From positions 1-7,087 of the forward strand of contig DAOWDY010000274.1 of assembly GCA_030638785.1 (NCBI GenBank): a stretch of 7,087 nt of DNA, given 5' to 3'. The notes beneath the pieces are model-generated. The model saw only the letters and a list, made by a program, of their open reading frames with translations, was not told the origin of the DNA and ran no database searches. The stretch is from Candidatus Thorarchaeota archaeon (GTDB taxonomy: Archaea; Asgardarchaeota; Thorarchaeia; Thorarchaeales; Thorarchaeaceae). A program made the translations under genes and the position numbers. The first letter of the stretch is position 1. Each line of letters opens with the position of its first letter. Of the stretch, positions 4,301 through 7,087 are shown in pieces.

Positions 4301-7087
4301 GAGATACATCAATAAAGATGGGGAAACTATCTGGGTGGATCTGACAGTAACATGTACACGAAATGAGTCTGGTGAAATTGAATTCATTGTAGGAATGACT
4401 CAAGACATAACTGAAAGGAAAATGGCAGAAGACGCCCTTATGACAACACAAGAGAATCTTCAAGCTATAGTTGATAATTCTCCTGATAATATCATGTTGT
4501 TAGATTCCAAGTCGAATGTTGTTTTCATAAATAGAACTGTTCCTGGGCTTGATAAGGAATCTATGATAGGAGTGCCAGTGTATGAGGTGCGTAATCCTGA
4601 GGAAGCTGATACTCTTAGAAGCAAACTTGAACTTATTATGGAAACCAAAGAATCAATAGAATATCAGGTCGAATATGATGATAATATTGCAGGAAAGATA
4701 ATTTTCAACGTGCGCATTAAACCTGTCTTGAAAAATAAAGAGATTGTAGGATTTACAGTTAACAGTCAGGATGTCACTGCTTACAATCTAGCAACTCAGC
4801 GTATTCGTGAAGAGAGAGATCGTGCAGAGAAGTATCTCGACATTGTTGGCTCAATGGTAGTTTCCTTAGACACTAATGGGATTGTCACTCTAATAAATCG
4901 AAAAGGATGCGAAATTCTAGGACTTGATGCTGAAGACATCATAGGAAAGAACTGGGTTGAGCATTTCATCCCATCAAGAATCAAAGAACAAATACAGCAA
5001 GTTCATTCCAAGATAAGTTCAGGCAATGTCAGCGAAGTTGAAGAATTTGAAAACCCTGTAATATCGGAAGATGGCCAAGAGAAGATGCTACTTTGGAGAA
5101 ACGTGGTATTAAGAGATAGCAATGGGACTGCGATTGGCTCCCTCTCGTCTGGCGTGGATATTACTGATAGGAAGATTGCTGAAGATACTTTACGACACAG
5201 TGAGGAGAAATTCCGGGCTATCTTCGAAAAAGCCGGAGTTGGAATTATGTTCCTTAATACTAAACAGAACGTTCTAGATGCAAATGAAGCAGCCCAAACA
5301 CTCCTCGGATATTCGCACGATGAACTCACACAGATGCACTTGAAGAACATTTCGCACCCCGATGATGTTGATTTGGACTCTGCATCAATACAAGGTTTGT
5401 TACAAGGCGATTACGATCATTTTCACAAAGAGAAAAGGTACCTCAGACGAGATGGGAGTTTCTTCTGGGCTCGAACAACTGGAAGTGTTGTTAGAAATGC
5501 TGAAGGTATGGCTGAGTATACAGTGGGTATTATTGAGGATATCAGTCAGAGGAAAACCGCTGAACAATCGCTAAAGGATACAACTAGGTTACTAGAAAAG
5601 ATTCTTGACACGACTAACCTGGAGATGGCTTTTCTTGATCCCCAATTTAACTACGTCCGAGTCAACCGTGCGTATGCTCATGCAGTTGAACGAGAGCCAT
5701 CTTATTTCCCGGAAAAGAATATCTTTGAACTACATCCCAATGCAGAAATAGAGGAGCATTTCCATGTTACTATGTCAACTGGAGAGCCAATCTACAGTAT
5801 TTCTAGTTCTTTCGTTTATCCTGACCATCCTGAGTTTGGTGTCAGATACAAGGATTGGAGCTTGATACCAATTGTTGATAGCGAAAAGCAAGTGACTGGA
5901 TTGGTATTATCAATGGTTGATAATACAGATAGCAAGCTAGCAGATCAAGCTTTACGAGATAGCGAGGAAAAGTACCGATCACTTGTTAGCAATTTAGTTT
6001 CAGTTGTTGTGGAATTGAATCAGGACTGGGATTATAGTTATGTTAGCCCACAGATTAGAACTGTCCTAGGTTATGAGCCTGATGAACTTCTCGGACATAG
6101 TGCATTGGATTTTGTTCATCCTGAAGATAGGGGAAATGTGGAGAAGAGGCTTTCACGGAATTATGATGGTAGTAACCTTCAAGGGTTTGAGTACAGGCTT
6201 CTTCATAAGGCTGGCCACTACGTGACTGTTTCTGGGTCTGGCAGGATAGTTGTGGAAGACAATTCTGTAAGGTATATTGGGGTAATGGAAGACATTACCG
6301 AGAGTAAGAAAACACAAGAGGCCCTGAGAAATTCAGAGGCCAAACTTGCCTTTGCTTTTTCAAATAGCCCGGTTTATATGACCATTACAAATTGGGAAAC
6401 AGGAAAAATAATTGACACGAATGAAGCCTTCAGTCTCGCAACGGGATATACACAAGAAGAACTGAAAGGAGGTAGTAGAGAAGATCTGAACCTCTGGGCA
6501 AATCCAAATCAGCTCGAAACTATTCTCAAAGAACTAAATGAACAGACCACACCGCAGAGTTACGAAATTGATGTGCGCAAGAAATCCGGTGACACTTTCA
6601 CCGTACTCTATTCAGCTCAACTTGTGGAGATTGGTGGAGAAAAACATGTGATTTCCTCAGGGACAGACATCAGTAAACGTATAGAAATCCAAGAAGCACT
6701 TGCCCAATCAGAGGCCAAGTATAGACAACTTGTAGATGATTCAATGCAAGGATTTGCGATTCTCCAAGATGGCAAGTATGTCTATGTGAATTCCTCTTTT
6801 GCTGAAGCGAGGGGTTATTCTGGAAAAGAACTTCTATCCTTCTCATCTCAGGAAGTATGGGACATGATTCATCCTGACGACAAACAGGATCTTCAAGAAC
6901 GAATTGCTTTGTTGGACTCTGAACACGAATCATTACCTATGAAGCAGTTTAGATATATCCAGCCAGATGGATCCATTCGATGGGTGGAATCCTTTGTAAC
7001 GGCAACAGAATTCGAGAACAATTCAGCAATTCAAGTCCTTGAGATTGATATTACTGAACGTATTATTGCTGAAGATGCCCTTCGCTA
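951..7087 (+). CDS. Giant receiver + poly-PAS signalling protein (3' end outside window)
   Basis: The frame is open for 2045 complete codons and ends in the partial codon TA, so the gene is cut by the window edge. Residues 1-125 are a CheY-like receiver: acidic pair D9/D10, phospho-acceptor D55, T85 and K107. Fifteen PAS domains follow, with a conserved aromatic or aliphatic anchor (the F of FRxIFE) at residues 143, 270, 396, 529, 656, 783, 910, 1043, 1170, 1295, 1421, 1548, 1675, 1799 and 1924. Most end in a D-[IV]-[TS] motif and continue into a helical linker of the form AxxALxxSExxFR, typical of S-box PAS coiled-coil connectors. No signal peptide, transmembrane segment or LOV NCRFLQ motif is seen, so it is probably cytosolic and senses small ligands, redox state or protein partners. 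Receiver-PAS proteins often end in a histidine kinase; none is inside the window. I infer a hybrid sensor kinase or a scaffold. The number of PAS domains is exceptional. Confidence 0.93.
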   Translation, partial: MTIRILIVDDDRDLLSLIQRFLVSEYPEFEILSAVSAQDALRIIETDEIDAIVCDFYLGPKEMNGLELLEWLRSSGRTLPFVMFTGRSREEVAIRALNLGADFYLKKDIEDFENLFKELVHHIKNAVDTREMEDALKESESRFRAIFEQAPIGVARVDLDGLILEGNTSLAYMLGYDVDELVGINVFEITTEEDRETEQRLSKEMLSGLRDSYQMEKRLLCKDGEMIWGRLSVSPVLNAYGQPIFTIGMLEDITERKQDREALHESEVRFRALYEGAGTGIFVTNKEYQILDSNPAFEQLMGYSKEESLNMRLNDFSHSDDIALDELLGEAFESGEDTFSLIKRYIRKDGSVIWGKLSASLVRDEANEFLFMFGMVEDVTVQAVASEALSKSEEKFRSIFEESAIANNLYDSDGILIDVNKAGLELAGVSSVVDILGFKLFEDPNLPEDVKARVLQSETVRFLSTFDFEKVKELSLFKTSKSGIAYIDTVVAPLGLKDDGSPQGYFVQMQDVTERTVAIEALRNSETRFRTMFERAGIGMTIVSPDDELLETNPAMLKMLGYSAEEMVELIVSDFSHPEDMEEDSRLAKEATESGTDAYQIEKRYFRKDGNMVWGKLTWTLVRATDGTPSFALGMVEDITEQKQAEESLQKSEKRFRSVYENAAVAMAIVDMQGKIEEINPAGLKLFGYEEDELIQRRVADITHPEDMELELELNNEMFEGKRDHYTLEKRFFRKDGAVVWGNLTVSVSRNESGEILFVIGMVEDITERKKAEDELRKNQDLFRSTIESTGHGLLVTSSTEEVLHWNSRFGEMWGIPESQIESIIDDRQLMGYVLDTLEDPISFTSRVTELYLSDEQVLDLIRLKDSRIFERLSSPLNQDGKNVGRVWTFKDITALNVAQEALKKSEEEFRRIFEDSPVAIDVFDSNGDILDVNKASLEMFGISSIDALKGFNLFDDSNITPEMGNRLKNGEIVSFETVFDFDQMNQQGLYKTSRSGYRYHHVTLGSLRSEMIDSVRGYIVQTQDITEKKKAELAIKASEARFRTIFENAAIGMTIVDTKDRIIEANDAFLKIIGYDLDELKEMKIADFTYPEDAEEDARLFSEIIQLKRKSYRMEKRYINKDGETIWVDLTVTCTRNESGEIEFIVGMTQDITERKMAEDALMTTQENLQAIVDNSPDNIMLLDSKSNVVFINRTVPGLDKESMIGVPVYEVRNPEEADTLRSKLELIMETKESIEYQVEYDDNIAGKIIFNVRIKPVLKNKEIVGFTVNSQDVTAYNLATQRIREERDRAEKYLDIVGSMVVSLDTNGIVTLINRKGCEILGLDAEDIIGKNWVEHFIPSRIKEQIQQVHSKISSGNVSEVEEFENPVISEDGQEKMLLWRNVVLRDSNGTAIGSLSSGVDITDRKIAEDTLRHSEEKFRAIFEKAGVGIMFLNTKQNVLDANEAAQTLLGYSHDELTQMHLKNISHPDDVDLDSASIQGLLQGDYDHFHKEKRYLRRDGSFFWARTTGSVVRNAEGMAEYTVGIIEDISQRKTAEQSLKDTTRLLEKILDTTNLEMAFLDPQFNYVRVNRAYAHAVEREPSYFPEKNIFELHPNAEIEEHFHVTMSTGEPIYSISSSFVYPDHPEFGVRYKDWSLIPIVDSEKQVTGLVLSMVDNTDSKLADQALRDSEEKYRSLVSNLVSVVVELNQDWDYSYVSPQIRTVLGYEPDELLGHSALDFVHPEDRGNVEKRLSRNYDGSNLQGFEYRLLHKAGHYVTVSGSGRIVVEDNSVRYIGVMEDITESKKTQEALRNSEAKLAFAFSNSPVYMTITNWETGKIIDTNEAFSLATGYTQEELKGGSREDLNLWANPNQLETILKELNEQTTPQSYEIDVRKKSGDTFTVLYSAQLVEIGGEKHVISSGTDISKRIEIQEALAQSEAKYRQLVDDSMQGFAILQDGKYVYVNSSFAEARGYSGKELLSFSSQEVWDMIHPDDKQDLQERIALLDSEHESLPMKQFRYIQPDGSIRWVESFVTATEFENNSAIQVLEIDITERIIAEDALR
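2136..2534 (+). repeat. PAS3: copy A of the 133-residue PAS subtype
   Basis: This PAS unit (residues 396-528) is six residues longer than the 127-residue norm. It aligns without gaps to PAS7, with about 55 of 133 identical residues by hand count (roughly 41%). Shared landmarks are DVNKA, the VSS/ISS turn, a GF-x-LF motif, the FDF motif and KTSKSG/KTSRSG, then Q-D-[VI]-T-E. It lacks the EKR..KDG..W core of the neighbouring canonical units. Confidence 0.75.
3678..4076 (+). repeat. PAS7: copy B of the 133-residue PAS subtype
   Basis: This unit (residues 910-1042) has the same 399-nt length as PAS3 and sits exactly 1542 nt (514 residues) downstream of it. As with PAS3, the next unit is a canonical S-box PAS domain opening FRTxFExAxIGMTIV. 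The two copies share DVNKA, FDF and KTSxSG landmarks and are more like each other than like any other unit in the array. Protein identity near 41% means the duplication is old or has diverged quickly. Confidence 0.75.

Larger units (their letters stand above)
1377..7079 (+). repeat. Tandem array of fifteen PAS domains, ~127-residue period
   Basis: Anchor codons lie at 1377, 1758, 2136, 2535, 2916, 3297, 3678, 4077, 4458, 4833, 5211, 5592, 5973, 6345 and 6720. The steps are 381, 378, 399, 381, 381, 381, 399, 381, 375, 378, 381, 381, 372 and 375 nt. PAS1, 2, 4, 5, 8 and 11 share the canonical S-box core with KRxxxKDG or RRDG, then a Trp (EKR in all but PAS2, which has IKR). PAS3 and PAS7 form a second subfamily with an FDF motif and KTS[KR]SG. 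PAS6, 9, 10, 12, 13, 14 and 15 are each distinct: PAS10 has the INRKGCEILG motif, PAS12 a REPSYFP/PEFGVRYKDW type, and PAS13 and PAS15 carry HPED or HPDD. The first part of the array (PAS1-8) is more homogeneous than the last (PAS9-15), as expected if it expanded more recently. Confidence 0.88.

Noticed and set aside
1259..5350. Several minus-strand reading frames of 60-115 codons inside the large gene
   Set aside because: They lie antisense to a frame with clear receiver and PAS motifs. Several share a recurring SVISSTIP-like string, which is just the reverse reading of the repeated GMVEDITE motif. No ribosome-binding sites or family motifs support them.
5362..5574. Plus-strand 70-codon frame within PAS11
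   Set aside because: It is an out-of-frame reading of well-conserved PAS codons, with no independent support.
6670..6933. Minus-strand 87-codon frame
   Set aside because: It is antisense to PAS15, with low-complexity composition and no motif.
1377..7079. CRISPR array or tandem DNA repeat
   Set aside because: The periodicity is at protein-domain level with diverged DNA; there are no short identical repeats with unique spacers.
951..7087. LOV-type photoreceptor among the PAS domains
   Set aside because: No NCRFLQ-like flavin-Cys motif is present in any unit. The Cys in NRKGCEILG of PAS10 is in a different sequence context.

Overview
The window looks like DNA from an Asgard archaeon, most likely of the Thorarchaeia type. 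That placement is an inference from three things: a Rab/Ras-like small GTPase with an Arf-style WDLGGQ switch II motif, archaeal expression signals (AGGTG ribosome-binding sites 7 nt from the start codons, TTTATATA and ATAATATA boxes, a T9 run after the first gene), and a very large intron-free PAS-domain signalling gene. A eukaryotic origin is unlikely given the Shine-Dalgarno sites and the two-component receiver domain. No marker gene is present to settle the lineage.

Layout, left to right, all on the + strand. (1) Positions 18-548 hold a complete small Ras-superfamily GTPase of 176 residues. Its P-loop, switch I Thr, switch II, NKTD and SAK motifs are all intact, and it has no C-terminal cysteine for prenylation. 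(2) Positions 549-950 are a 402-nt AT-rich intergenic region. It carries an oligo-T terminator, two identical TTTATATA boxes 21 nt apart, a small GC-rich hairpin, a good BRE/TATA pair, and a perfect 11-bp inverted repeat just upstream of the next ribosome-binding site. (3) Positions 951-7087 hold one uninterrupted reading frame of 2045 complete codons that runs off the right edge. It encodes an N-terminal two-component receiver domain followed by at least fifteen consecutive PAS domains, spaced almost exactly 127 residues apart.

The large protein appears to be a cytosolic sensor: I see no signal peptide or membrane segment. It has a phosphorylatable receiver at the front and an exceptionally long PAS array behind. 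No histidine kinase, GGDEF or other output domain is inside the window; any such domain would lie beyond the right edge. The last linker matches the repeat linkers, so the frame probably continues. Within the array, PAS3 and PAS7 form a distinct subfamily with the same unusual 133-residue unit, and each is followed by a canonical S-box PAS domain. This suggests the gene grew by internal duplication. A functional link between the GTPase and the sensor is possible but rests only on adjacency; the 402-nt gap with its own promoter signals argues for separate transcription.
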